Positions 1-7,747 of a stretch of 20,487 nucleotides of DNA are shown piece after piece; position 1 is the stretch's first letter; the number at the start of each line of letters is the position of its first letter. The position numbers were made by a program, and so were the translations under genes. Below the pieces are notes generated by a model. That model ran no database searches. It was not told the origin of the DNA and saw nothing but the letters and a program-made list of their open reading frames with translations. Source of the stretch: an uncultured Lentisphaeria bacterium (GTDB lineage Bacteria; Verrucomicrobiota; Lentisphaeria; Victivallales; Victivallaceae); NCBI GenBank assembly GCA_937888615.1, contig CALABZ010000448.1, forward strand, positions 1 to 20,487, written 5' to 3'.

Positions 1-271
1 GGTGAACGCCGGGGAAAGAGAGACATAGTTCCGCCGTTTTTGCGGCCAGGGTTTCGATCAGGAAAAAAGTTGAAGTACGGCACAGCTCAATAACCCGGTC
101 ATGTACTTCCAGATAATTGACCGCCAGGGTCAGGTCGTCGGCGTCGGCGGCGGCGCGGGTGTCGCATTCCAACGTGATGTTGAAGATTACTTCCTGCGTT
201 TCGGTCCGTTCATGGGGAAGCGTACCGATGATTGTCGAGGCGGTCAGGTCGCGAAGGTGGATCTTGTCCAT
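1..271 (-). CDS. folB: Dihydroneopterin aldolase FolB (partial, C-terminus beyond window)
   Basis: FolB converts 7,8-dihydroneopterin to 6-hydroxymethyl-dihydropterin and glycolaldehyde in cytoplasmic folate synthesis. Translating the minus strand from the ATG at 271 gives 90 residues with no stop before the window edge. The start MDKIHLRDLTASTIIGTLPH matches the family. The conserved Glu of the G-x4-ER motif is E21, and the Tyr of the VNY motif (substrate-binding Tyr in characterised enzymes) is Y53. The 'FFLIETLA' stretch is also typical. The catalytic Lys lies in the missing part. The start is four bases after the stop of the preceding gene, with AGAGG about 10 bases upstream, so the two are probably co-transcribed and translationally coupled. 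Confidence 0.9.
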   Translation of the reverse strand, partial: MDKIHLRDLTASTIIGTLPHERTETQEVIFNITLECDTRAAADADDLTLAVNYLEVHDRVIELCRTSTFFLIETLAAKTAELCLSFPGVH

Positions 272-275
272 GATA

Positions 276-1040
276 TCATAACCTCTGCCACCAGTTGTTG
301 CCGACGCGGGAACTGGGGTCTTTCCATTCTTTTTCATAGATGACATCGGTTTTGCCCCAGATTTCAAGGTGCCATGCGATGATTTTGGGGTTGTTTTTGC
401 TGCGGATCATGGTGAGGGGGAGTTCCACCTTGCGGTCCCAGGAACTGATGCTTCCGAACGAGCCGCCGCGATCGCCGTAAAGATTCACGCGTTTGGAACT
501 CAACACCTTGTCCATGATCGCCGCCTTGTCGTAAGTCTTTTTGGAGGGATTGGCCAACTTGGGATAATAGCTCAGGTAGATCGGGCGTTCGCCGCTGCCG
601 TCGTTTTCGGTCATTATGTACAGATAAAAATACGGGTATTTGACGGACCCCTGGGACTGTTCCTTGGTATAAGTGGGGTTGATCCGGTATTCGATATTGA
701 ACGTTTCCTTGGTGAGTTTGCCGCCGGCTTTTTTCTGCGGGCGCTCGGGGGCGTCGATCTTGGTTATGGTTACGGCGTATTCGGGGGTGTTGTCGTCGAA
801 GCCGTCGGAGGAATTTTTCAGGTCGGTATCGTAGTAGCCTTCCACCTTGCTGAGCGGAATGCGTTCATTGCCGCCGTCCACCTCCAACGTCATGATGCCC
901 TTTTCGATACTGATGATCTTGACGTTGGAAACGCGCCGCACCTCGGCTTCCTTATTAGGCCGGTAAACGACGGTGCCGGCGGAGAGCGTCAGCGATAGAA
1001 TGGCCGCCAGGGCCGTGAGGACCGTTTTTTGAATATTCAT
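276..1040 (-). CDS. Secreted protein of unknown function
   Basis: A 254-residue protein I do not recognise. Residues 1-22 look like a Sec signal peptide: positive start MNIQK, hydrophobic core LTALAAILSLTL, cleavage near SAG. A small beta-rich segment follows with 'VKIISIEKGIMTLEVDGG' (about residues 40-57), which resembles proteins that sense or describe a cellular parameter, but this is too weak for a family call. The rest is charged and rich in Lys, Tyr and Trp, with no cysteine or obvious catalytic motif. The Shine-Dalgarno AAGGTGGTG is 2-10 bases upstream of ATG. Its own promoter (-35 TTGACA, -10 TATCTT) lies inside the terminator of the upstream oxidoreductase gene. folB starts four bases after its stop. 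Periplasmic or surface location is inferred. Confidence 0.75.
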   Translation of the reverse strand: MNIQKTVLTALAAILSLTLSAGTVVYRPNKEAEVRRVSNVKIISIEKGIMTLEVDGGNERIPLSKVEGYYDTDLKNSSDGFDDNTPEYAVTITKIDAPERPQKKAGGKLTKETFNIEYRINPTYTKEQSQGSVKYPYFYLYIMTENDGSGERPIYLSYYPKLANPSKKTYDKAAIMDKVLSSKRVNLYGDRGGSFGSISSWDRKVELPLTMIRSKNNPKIIAWHLEIWGKTDVIYEKEWKDPSSRVGNNWWQRL

Positions 1041-1050
1041 GACACCACCT

Positions 1051-1090
1051 TAAAAAAAATTATGGATTACCCCGTAAGATAATCCATAAT
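1051..1090 (-). terminator. Intrinsic terminator of the Gfo/Idh/MocA gene
   Basis: A perfect 11-base inverted repeat (ATTATGGATTA at 1059-1069, TAATCCATAAT at 1080-1090) surrounds a 10-base loop. In the minus-strand transcript the second arm runs directly into eight U (1059-1052). The stem is AT-rich but long. It sits 28 bases past the oxidoreductase stop codon, and only 11 bases upstream of the next start codon. Confidence 0.75.
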
Positions 1091-1104
1091 CCTGTTTTTG
1101 TCAA
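1076..1104 (-). promoter_or_regulatory. Sigma-70-type promoter embedded in a terminator
   Basis: On the minus strand, TTGACA (1104-1099) and TATCTT (1081-1076) are separated by exactly 17 bases. The predicted start near 1069 leaves a short leader of about 30 bases before the ATG at 1040. The -10 box overlaps one arm of the terminator stem (1080-1090), so transcripts starting here contain only the second arm and cannot form the hairpin. Confidence 0.6.
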
Positions 1105-1118
1105 ATGAACGGCGGCGA

Positions 1119-2285
1119 TTACTTTTTCACCTGCCCGTTTTCGAAATAATCGATCATATCCTGCGGCAACTGGGGGATATCGCAGCGGTTGCAGCCGGTA
1201 CGCATCGATTTGTGGCCCATAACGCCGGCGGCGACGGAATTGCGGGCGGCGACCGGCGATGTGTTGGTTTTCGTGCCGTAACGGACGAAGTTGATGAAAT
1301 TCTGGACGATTCCGATGTCGGAACCGCCGTGCCCGCCGGCCATTTCCTTCAGATGATAGACGATATCCGGGGTGTCGCGCGGCCCGCGCTGAGTCCAGAC
1401 ATGGACTTCCGCCTTGCCGTGATCGCCGATGTTTTCGACGCGTCCTTTGGTTCCGATGAAAGTGTAGTTGCGTTCGGCGTCGGGGGTGTAATGGCACTGG
1501 ACATAGCTGGCCTGGGTGCCGTTGTCAAGCTGCATCATGATCATGTTGTGGTCTTCCACGTCGATGATCGGGGAGAATCCGTCCAGTTCCATGGGCGGCC
1601 AGTGGTTGACATCCCATTTGGCGGAGCCGGGGATTTCCGGCGAGCGGCGGGCGCATTTGTCGTAAACGGACAGCATTCCCATGCCGACCACGGACTTGGT
1701 ATAGCCGCCCATCAGCCAGTGCATGACGTCGATGTCGTGGGCGCCTTTCTGGAGCAGCAGCCCGGTGCTGTAACGTTGTTCGGAGTGCCAGTCGCGGAAA
1801 TAAGCGTCGCCGCCGTAGTTGATGAAGTGGCGGCACCAGCCGGCGCGGATTTCGCCGATCAGCCCGGAGTCGATGACTTCCTTCATCTTCAATATGACGG
1901 GGAAATGGCGCATATTGTGACCGATGAAAAGTTTGCTGCCGGTTTCCATGGCGGCTTTCAGGATGCGGTCGCAGCCTTCGATGGTGATAGCCATCGGTTT
2001 TTCGAGGTAAACGGCTTTGCCGGCTTCCAACGAAGCCACGGCCTGTTCTTCATGGCAGAAGTCGGGGGACGAAATGAATACGATGTCGATATCGGCGTTT
2101 TTCAGCATTTCACGGTAATCGGAATACATTTCGATGTTCGGAATTTCTTGCCGGGCCAGGACGAAAGCTTCCGGGTTCGGATCGAAGCCCGCGATGATCT
2201 CGCAGCCTTCTTCCGGTTTGTGCGTTTGCCACGCGTGACGACCGCGGCCGCCGACCCCGATTAAACCAACTTTCAACGTTCTCAT
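1119..2285 (-). CDS. Gfo/Idh/MocA-family NAD(P)-dependent oxidoreductase
   Basis: A cytoplasmic dehydrogenase of the glucose-fructose oxidoreductase/inositol dehydrogenase/MocA family, 388 residues from this start. The Rossmann motif GLIGVGGRGRH is near residues 7-17 (GxGxxG). The family EKP motif, carrying the catalytic-site Lys, is in YLEKPMAIT near residue 95. 'GAHDIDVMHWLMGG' is the conserved His/Asp segment before the C-terminal beta-sheet domain. The substrate (a sugar, inositol or sugar acid) cannot be read from sequence. An alternative in-frame ATG lies at 2291, but TAAGGA is only two or three bases from it and about eight from the ATG at 2285, so I prefer 2285. The gene is divergent from an AraC regulator, which is a plausible controller, and is closed by a strong terminator. 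Confidence 0.88.
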   Translation of the reverse strand: MRTLKVGLIGVGGRGRHAWQTHKPEEGCEIIAGFDPNPEAFVLARQEIPNIEMYSDYREMLKNADIDIVFISSPDFCHEEQAVASLEAGKAVYLEKPMAITIEGCDRILKAAMETGSKLFIGHNMRHFPVILKMKEVIDSGLIGEIRAGWCRHFINYGGDAYFRDWHSEQRYSTGLLLQKGAHDIDVMHWLMGGYTKSVVGMGMLSVYDKCARRSPEIPGSAKWDVNHWPPMELDGFSPIIDVEDHNMIMMQLDNGTQASYVQCHYTPDAERNYTFIGTKGRVENIGDHGKAEVHVWTQRGPRDTPDIVYHLKEMAGGHGGSDIGIVQNFINFVRYGTKTNTSPVAARNSVAAGVMGHKSMRTGCNRCDIPQLPQDMIDYFENGQVKK

Positions 2286-2336
2286 TGCCATTTTCCTTAT
2301 ATATTTTTAAGGTTATGAATTTGCATCATGCTTATT

Positions 2337-2364
2337 AATGTAATAAATTAATCACAAATATCAA
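2337..2364 (-). promoter_or_regulatory. Possible promoter of the oxidoreductase gene
   Basis: TTGATA (2364-2359) and TACATT (2342-2337) are 16 bases apart on the minus strand in the AT-rich divergent spacer. An odd palindrome GCATCATGC (2323-2331) lies just downstream and could be part of a regulator site. This is a by-eye match only; the region is AT-rich, so chance matches are likely. Confidence 0.3.
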
Positions 2365-2424
2365 CAAGAAAAGATGTTTTTTAGCCGGATATAGATATAG
2401 AAAATAAACCGTGGATGTGTATTC

Positions 2425-3216
2425 TTGATTATCGAACAGTCGGACAACCATAATTTTCCGTTCTCTCTGCTGGCCGCCGCCACGGTTCGCACGGAGTCGC
2501 GCACTGCCCTGATCGAACGCGAAAATTATCAGGAATACACCTTTGAGTATATCATCGGCGGCAGCGGCTTTCTGGAAATCGGCGGCGAATCCTACAAGCC
2601 CCAGCCCGGAAGCCTGTACATTCTCTCCCTTGGCAGCAGTCACCGCTATTGGCCGGACCGTGAGAATCCCTGGGAGAAAATCTTTTTCGCGGTAAAAGGG
2701 GAAATGGTCGATTACCTGTTGAGTGCTTATCGGCTTGAGAATCTTCATTATCTCCCCAACTGCCCGGACCTGCTGAAATATTTCGAAGCCATGCATCGCC
2801 TCAGCTACCACAGCGACGACGTCAACCACCAGGCGGCGGTGATTTTCCACCAGTTCATTGCCGCAATGAGGCAAATCGTGTATGGACAGGAACTTCACCT
2901 GCCGCTGGAACTTGAAAAACTGAAAGCCGAGCTTGATGCCCACCTCGAAAGTTCCTTTGTTCTGGAGGACTATTGCCGCGACCACGATTGTTCCGCCGCT
3001 CACTTGATCCGTACTTTTCGCCAGAATTTCGGCGACACTCCCTACGGGTACTTGATGAAACGCCGCCTCGAACTGGCGCAGCGCCTGCTGCTTTACTCCC
3101 ACTTTTCGATCAAGGAAATCGCGGGGCGGCTCTGTTTCTCCGACCAGTATTATTTCTCCAATTACTTCAAGCGCAAAACCGGCGTATCTCCCCGCCGTTT
3201 TCGAAAAGACAACTGA
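2425..3216 (+). CDS. AraC-family transcriptional regulator
   Basis: A 263-residue DNA-binding regulator. Residues about 20-90 form a cupin-like ligand-binding domain (EYIIGGSGFLEIGGESY, then PGSLYILSLGSSHRYWP). The last ~95 residues are the AraC double helix-turn-helix: first helix set around 'LEDYCRDHDCSAAHLIRTFR', second around 'IKEIAGRLCFSDQYYFSNYF', ending with the typical KRKTGVSPRRFR. The start must be TTG at 2425. An in-frame stop lies at 2398, no in-frame ATG or GTG lies between them, and the next ATG is inside the cupin domain. Only a weak GGA precedes it, which implies low translation. It is divergent from the Gfo/Idh/MocA gene and probably responds to that pathway's sugar. Confidence 0.88.
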   Translation: MIIEQSDNHNFPFSLLAAATVRTESRTALIERENYQEYTFEYIIGGSGFLEIGGESYKPQPGSLYILSLGSSHRYWPDRENPWEKIFFAVKGEMVDYLLSAYRLENLHYLPNCPDLLKYFEAMHRLSYHSDDVNHQAAVIFHQFIAAMRQIVYGQELHLPLELEKLKAELDAHLESSFVLEDYCRDHDCSAAHLIRTFRQNFGDTPYGYLMKRRLELAQRLLLYSHFSIKEIAGRLCFSDQYYFSNYFKRKTGVSPRRFRKDN

Positions 3217-3332
3217 TAAATTTCGCAAAAATTTCTTTTCGCACTTGATTTTTTCAAAACTTGTGGCATTTTTATATGTTTACTGGATTTAGCATTATAA
3301 ATGAATTATCTATAAGAAGGTTGTAAAAAAAG

Positions 3333-3593
3333 ATGATTAACAAGTCCGCAGCAAAAAGAAATCGTAACAGCAAAAAAGCACAACTTCGGAACCGCGCCCG
3401 TAACAGCGCCCTGAAGACCATTGAAAAGCATCTCCGCGGCGCCATCACCGCGTCCGACTCCTCCGCCGAAGCGATTCTGCGTGAATATTGCAGCCAGCTT
3501 GACAAAGTCGCCAAGGCCGGCACCATTCATCGCAACAAAGTGGCCAACAAGAAATCCCAGTTGACCAAGCTTTTCAACACCATGGGGAAATAA
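3333..3593 (+). CDS. rpsT: 30S ribosomal protein S20 (bS20)
   Basis: An 86-residue, Lys/Arg-rich helical protein that binds 16S rRNA early in 30S assembly. Family signatures are the N-terminal NKSAAKRNRNS, the RNRARNSALKT segment, and the C-terminal 'HRNKVANKKSQLTKLFN', close to the usual IHKNKAARKKSRL pattern. Length is normal for the family. AGAAGG lies about 12 bases before the ATG. The gene stands alone: AraC ends 116 bases upstream, and a strong intrinsic terminator lies 28 bases downstream. The upstream spacer is AT-rich (a TATAAA-like box near 3295) but I could not pair it with a convincing -35 box. Confidence 0.96.
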   Translation: MINKSAAKRNRNSKKAQLRNRARNSALKTIEKHLRGAITASDSSAEAILREYCSQLDKVAKAGTIHRNKVANKKSQLTKLFNTMGK

Positions 3594-3620
3594 TCGACTC
3601 ATTCGAATGGTGTTTTGATA

Positions 3621-3651
3621 AAACCGTTTCCGGCTGGGAACGGTTTTTTTT
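3621..3651 (+). terminator. Intrinsic terminator of rpsT
   Basis: An 11-bp stem (3621-3631 with 3636-3646, one G-U pair) closes a 4-base loop GGCT. The second arm runs into a tract of eight T (3644-3651). It lies 28 bases after the rpsT stop. Confidence 0.9.
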
Positions 3652-3744
3652 ATGCGGGCAATAAAAAATTTCGACAGGGTACTTTTTTTTTTCGTTTTTT
3701 GGATTATAGTAATATAGTTTGGAATACGTAAGGGGATTCGAATT

Positions 3745-5001
3745 ATGGAATATGCATTCTGGATTATAATCATACTCTATGCATTAAATCAGGGCGCAGA
3801 CCTGATCCTGGAGCTGATCAATTATCGCCATCTGTCAAAATACGGAGCCGACATTCCGCCGGAGTTCGAGGGCGCCATCGATGCCGACCAGTTTGTCCGC
3901 AGCCGCGATTACAACATGGCCCAGTCCCGGTTCAACTTTCTCTCCCGCCTCTACAACCAAATCATTATCCTGATTTTCGTTTTTGCCCTGATCAACTCTT
4001 ATAATGAGTGGATACTGAGCTGGAAAATCGACGAGGTACTGCACGGTGTTGCCTTCTTCCTCCTTCTGATTTACGCCAAGGCGATCCTCAATTTCCCGTT
4101 CAATTTGTACCGTTTGTTTGTGCTGGACCGCCGTTTCGGTTTCAGCACCATCACCTTCAAGGTTTGGATTTCCGACCAGATTAAATCATTTATCCTCACC
4201 ACCATTATCATCGGCGGTGCGCTGGCCGGCATGGTCTGGCTGGTCAACTTCGAATACACCCGCAACATCTGGTGGTTGCCGGTGTGGTGTGTGTTTTTCC
4301 TGGTGACGGTTTTCGTGGTTTACATTTCGCCGAACCTGATTCAGCCGCTCTTCAATAAATTCGTTCCGCTGAGCGACCGCGACCTGAACCATCATATCAA
4401 GCTTCTCCTTGACAAATGCGGCGTGCGCGTCAGCGGTGTTTATACGATGGACGCCTCGCGCCGGACCCTGATTTCGCAAGCCTATTTCACCGGCCTCGGC
4501 AATCGGCGCCGGATCGTGATCTACGACACCCTCGTTTCCAAGCTGAACCAGGATGAACTTCTCGCCGTCCTGGCCCACGAGGCCGCCCACGCCGCCCGCA
4601 AGCATGTGGCGAAAAACCTGCTGGTGCTCGGTGCTCTTTCGTTGCTCGGAACCATCGTTTCGTTCATCGTCCTGCGCCATGACTGGCTGGGGCAGATTTT
4701 CGGGCTGGAACATCCGACATTTTACTCGCAGCTGGTGCTGTTGAGCTTCGTGTCATCCATCCTCTGTTGCGGACTGCCGTTGATCCTGAATGCGCTTTCG
4801 CGCCATTTCGAGCGTGAAGCGGACCGCTTTGTGGTTAAGATCATGGGCAACGGCGAAGCGCTGGCCGATGCATTGGTCAAGCTCTCGGTGGAGAATCTTT
4901 CCAGCGTCAATCCTCAACGCATTTATGCGCTTTTCAACAGTTCGCATCCCGCGGCGGTTTCCCGGGTCCGCAAGCTGCGCCATTACTACACGTCCAAATA
5001 G
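3745..5001 (+). CDS. Ste24-like M48 family membrane zinc protease
   Basis: A 418-residue integral membrane metalloprotease of the Ste24/CAAX prenyl protease 1 type. The N-terminal ~210 residues match the M48 N-terminal membrane region: a helix at residues 1-20, the cytosolic 'ADQFVRSRDYNMAQSRFNFLS' segment, then several hydrophobic segments. The zinc site is H278-E-A-A-H282 with the third ligand Glu at E356 in SRHFEREAD; a C-terminal 'SSHPAAVSRV' matches the conserved SHP element. HEAAH replaces the commoner HELGH, but both His and the catalytic Glu are present, so it should be active. AAGGGG is about nine bases before the ATG. In bacteria these enzymes are usually linked to membrane-protein quality control; the real substrate is unknown. 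It is flanked by unrelated genes. Confidence 0.88.
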   Translation: MEYAFWIIIILYALNQGADLILELINYRHLSKYGADIPPEFEGAIDADQFVRSRDYNMAQSRFNFLSRLYNQIIILIFVFALINSYNEWILSWKIDEVLHGVAFFLLLIYAKAILNFPFNLYRLFVLDRRFGFSTITFKVWISDQIKSFILTTIIIGGALAGMVWLVNFEYTRNIWWLPVWCVFFLVTVFVVYISPNLIQPLFNKFVPLSDRDLNHHIKLLLDKCGVRVSGVYTMDASRRTLISQAYFTGLGNRRRIVIYDTLVSKLNQDELLAVLAHEAAHAARKHVAKNLLVLGALSLLGTIVSFIVLRHDWLGQIFGLEHPTFYSQLVLLSFVSSILCCGLPLILNALSRHFEREADRFVVKIMGNGEALADALVKLSVENLSSVNPQRIYALFNSSHPAAVSRVRKLRHYYTSK

Positions 5002-5028
5002 TGGGATGAAATCCCGTTAAATTATCGT

Positions 5029-5197
5029 AAAACCGGCTGGTTATTTTCGGTTCCGGGGCTATATTAGCTGCTCCGGGTTATTCCCGGGCGAACCCTGTAA
5101 GCGAGGAACTTAATCATGAGCAATCAGCAATGGATCGAACGTAACCGTCAGTACACTCTGACCGATCCCGAAAGCGGATTCACTTTTGCCGCCGCCG
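5029..5197 (+). repeat. Direct repeat copy A: pgi promoter, leader and first ~27 codons
   Basis: By hand alignment this segment matches 12642-12809 in the same orientation, with about 12 differences over 169 positions, one of them a single-base deletion in the other copy. It contains the likely pgi promoter (TGGTTA at 5038-5043, 16-base spacer, TATATT at 5060-5065), the leader with GAGG about nine bases from the ATG, and the start of the coding region. Both promoter boxes and the whole ribosome-binding region are identical in the two copies. Confidence 0.9.
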
Positions 5198-6693
5198 GAA
5201 TGAAATTCACCCCCGAACAACTCCAGTCCCTGTCCGGCAAACTCGCCGCCGCCCATCAGGAAATGCTGAAGCTGGAAGCGGGAGCCGTCAAAAATCCCGA
5301 CGAAAATCGTAAAGTCACCCATTTCACCGACCGTATTCACTACACCGAATCCTCCCTGTTTCATGATGTCGAAGTCTTCGCCGCCGCCGTCAGCAAAGGC
5401 GAAGTCACCGGGAGCACCGGCAAAAAATTCGAATCCGCCGTCATCAACGGCATCGGCGGTTCCGCCCTCGGCCCTCAACTGATGCAGTTCGCCGTCAACG
5501 GCCCTTACTGGAACGAGCGGAGCGACGCCGAACGCCACGGCTATCTGAAAATTTATTTCCTCGACAATACCGATTCCGCCGAATTCGCCGACCTCATTCA
5601 AGTTATCGACCCCGAAACCACGCTGGTCGTCAATATTTCCAAATCCGGCGGCACCCAGGAAACCAAGAATAACGCCGCCGCCCTTCAGGATTTCTTTAAA
5701 TCGAAGAACGTTGATTTCGCCCCGCATTTCACCGCCATCACCATGAAAGACAGCTCGCTGGACCGTCAGGCCCATTCCGAAAAATGGCTGCGGATCTTCG
5801 ATATGGCCGAATCCATCGGCGGGCGCACCAGCGAAACCAGTATCGTCGGGCATCTCCCGGCCGCCCTTACCGGCATTGACTTCAAGTCATTCATCGACGG
5901 CGCCTGCGCCATGGACCGCTGGACCCGCAACCCCGGCATGATGGAAAACCCCGCCTACTTCATGGCCGCGCTCTGGTACATCGCCGGCGGCGGCAAGGGC
6001 GACCGCAATCTCGTTATCGTCCCCTATTCCGACCGGCTGATCCTGCTCTCCCGCTATTTCCAGCAGTTGATCATGGAAAGCCTCGGCAAAGAACTTGACC
6101 TCGACGGCAATGTCGTCCATCAGGGTCTGAACGTTTTCGGCAACAAGGGCGGTACCGATGCCCACGCGTTTATCCAACAGCTCAATGACGGGCGCGACGA
6201 TTTCTTCGTCACCTTCATCGAGGTGCTGAAAAACGCCATGCCGCTTCCGGTCGGCGAAAACATGGACATGGGCAATTATCTGCACGGCTTCCTGGCCGGG
6301 CTTTCCAGCGCATTGCGTTCCAAGGGGCGCCAGGTCATGCAGATCACCATTTCCGAAATCAATCCGTACAACCTCGGCATGATCATCGCACTTTACGAGC
6401 GCACCGTCGCGGTCTACGCCGAACTGATCCATATAAACGCTTTCCATCAGCCGGGCGTACAGGCCTACAAGCTGGCCGCGAAAGGCATTCTTGATCTGCG
6501 CGCCAAAGTGATCGCCGCCGTTTCCAGCTCCAATGGCATTTCCGGGACCGCCGCCGAAATCGCCGCCGCCATCGGTATGGCCGATGATGAAGTCGAAATT
6601 GCCGGACTTTTCGATAAATCCTCCGCCAATTGCGACTATGTTTCGCGCGCCTGGGATTCCGAACGCAAGACATGGATATACACCATCAAATAA
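5116..6693 (+). CDS. pgi: Glucose-6-phosphate isomerase
   Basis: Interconverts glucose 6-phosphate and fructose 6-phosphate in cytoplasmic glycolysis and gluconeogenesis. The 525-residue length is normal for the longer bacterial form. Characteristic motifs appear in order: NGIGGSALGPQ (phosphate site, about 111-121), NISKSGGTQET (about 174-184), ESLGKELDLDG (about 321-331), GNKGGTDAHAFIQQL (about 340-354) and NAFHQPGVQAYK (about 439-450, with the catalytic Lys). A C-terminal extension of about 75 residues follows, as in some other phyla. The ATG at 5116 is set by GCGAGG in the leader. The 3' end overlaps the next gene by 22 bases. Its promoter and 5' end are duplicated 7.6 kb downstream. Confidence 0.96.
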   Translation: MSNQQWIERNRQYTLTDPESGFTFAAAGMKFTPEQLQSLSGKLAAAHQEMLKLEAGAVKNPDENRKVTHFTDRIHYTESSLFHDVEVFAAAVSKGEVTGSTGKKFESAVINGIGGSALGPQLMQFAVNGPYWNERSDAERHGYLKIYFLDNTDSAEFADLIQVIDPETTLVVNISKSGGTQETKNNAAALQDFFKSKNVDFAPHFTAITMKDSSLDRQAHSEKWLRIFDMAESIGGRTSETSIVGHLPAALTGIDFKSFIDGACAMDRWTRNPGMMENPAYFMAALWYIAGGGKGDRNLVIVPYSDRLILLSRYFQQLIMESLGKELDLDGNVVHQGLNVFGNKGGTDAHAFIQQLNDGRDDFFVTFIEVLKNAMPLPVGENMDMGNYLHGFLAGLSSALRSKGRQVMQITISEINPYNLGMIIALYERTVAVYAELIHINAFHQPGVQAYKLAAKGILDLRAKVIAAVSSSNGISGTAAEIAAAIGMADDEVEIAGLFDKSSANCDYVSRAWDSERKTWIYTIK

Positions 6694-7712
6694 AACTGCT
6701 TCACGGAGCAGCAGCCGCCGCCGAATTTCTGGAAGCCCCACTGCTCCCGGAAGCGGCCGCGGTGGAACAAGCCTACCCGGTTCTGACGAACACCTATTAT
6801 CTCGGGCTCGTCGACCGGGAGAAACCCGCCGAGGATCCGGTCTGGAAGCAATGCATGCCGAACCCTGCGGAACTTGACGACCTCACCTCTTCCTTCGATC
6901 CGCAGGAAGAGGCCGCGTATCAGGTTGTGCCGCGTCTGATTCGCCGCTACCGCGACCGCGCGTTGCTGTTGGCAAATGGCCGGTGTGCGATCCGTTGCCG
7001 TTTCTGTTTCCGCAAACGCACCTGGAAGAATGGTTCCGAACTGAAAGACATCACCGATGCCGAACTTCGGGAGGCCTGTGTTTATCTGGCCGCCCACCCG
7101 GAAATCCGCGAAGTGCTGGTTTCAGGCGGCGACCCGTTGCTGTTGCCGTTGCCGAGGCTGAAACGGATCATGGATGCCTTGAGCGAGCTGAAAAATATCG
7201 AGGTCATTCGTATTGCCTCGCGCCTGCCGGCGGTGATGCCGCGGGCGGTCACGCCGGAACATGTCGAACTCCTTGCAGAGCATCCGAGTCTCTGGCTGAT
7301 GACGCATTTCAACCATCCGCATGAGGTGACGCCGGAGGCGGTCGAATGCTGTCGGCTTTTCATTCGTCGCGGCATTCCGGTGCTGAATCAGACCGTGTTA
7401 CTGAAAGGAGTCAACGATTCGCCGCAGGTGTTGGAGGAGTTGTTTCGCAAATTGGTGGCGGTGAAGGTCAAGCCGCACTATCTTTTTCATGTGGACCCGG
7501 TGCGTGGGGTGCGGCATTTCGCCACCGGGATAGAATGCGGGCTGGATATTTTGCGCTATTTCCGGGAAAATCTGTCCTCGCTGGCGGTTCCGGCGTTTGC
7601 CATCGACCTGCCGGAAGGGGGAGGCAAAGTGAATTTACAACCGGACTATACCTGCAACGGGCGTTTTTACAGCCTCGACGGTATGGAATTAATCGAATAT
7701 CGTGATAAATAA
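6672..7712 (+). CDS. kamA: Lysine 2,3-aminomutase-family radical SAM/PLP enzyme
   Basis: A 346-residue KamA/YjeK-family protein. Radical SAM cysteines are C105, C109 and C112 in CAIRCRFC (CX3CX2C). The PLP Lys is K319 in LPEGGGKV. Two Asp that hold the lysine side-chain amine in clostridial lysine 2,3-aminomutase appear conserved (D275 in HVDPVRG, D312 in AIDLPEGG). EpmB, which modifies EF-P lysine, lacks the GGGK-type motif, so free L-lysine to beta-lysine conversion is more likely, but EF-P modification is not excluded. A TTG at 6630 would add 14 residues read from inside pgi; I prefer ATG 6672. No strong Shine-Dalgarno is visible, so translation probably depends on coupling to pgi. No beta-lysine acetyltransferase gene (ablB) is nearby. 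Confidence 0.85.
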   Translation: MDIHHQIKLLHGAAAAAEFLEAPLLPEAAAVEQAYPVLTNTYYLGLVDREKPAEDPVWKQCMPNPAELDDLTSSFDPQEEAAYQVVPRLIRRYRDRALLLANGRCAIRCRFCFRKRTWKNGSELKDITDAELREACVYLAAHPEIREVLVSGGDPLLLPLPRLKRIMDALSELKNIEVIRIASRLPAVMPRAVTPEHVELLAEHPSLWLMTHFNHPHEVTPEAVECCRLFIRRGIPVLNQTVLLKGVNDSPQVLEELFRKLVAVKVKPHYLFHVDPVRGVRHFATGIECGLDILRYFRENLSSLAVPAFAIDLPEGGGKVNLQPDYTCNGRFYSLDGMELIEYRDK

Positions 7713-7747
7713 ATCCGCCGCGTCCCCCAAAGAGTCGGGTTGAAGCC

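Noticed and set aside
369..998. 209-codon plus-strand frame over the secreted-protein gene
   Set aside because: No signal, domain or Shine-Dalgarno. The minus-strand gene has a signal peptide, a good ribosome-binding site and a promoter.
1098..2264. 388-codon plus-strand frame over the oxidoreductase gene
   Set aside because: It is the complement of a gene with clear Rossmann and EKP motifs; the predicted protein has no domain and no ribosome-binding site.
3217..3332. TATAAA-like boxes upstream of rpsT
   Set aside because: The spacer is so AT-rich that -10 matches arise by chance, and no -35 box sits at proper spacing.
5003..5015. GGGAT/ATCCC hairpin after the Ste24-like gene
   Set aside because: Only five pairs and no T tract follow; it is not a convincing terminator.
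6630..6671. TTG start adding 14 residues to the aminomutase-family protein
   Set aside because: The extra residues are read from within pgi, there is no Shine-Dalgarno, and ATG 6672 fits the family N-terminus.
5110..6741. Large minus-strand frames opposite pgi
   Set aside because: Composition is typical of antisense shadows (Gly/Phe/Asp-rich) and pgi is unambiguous.
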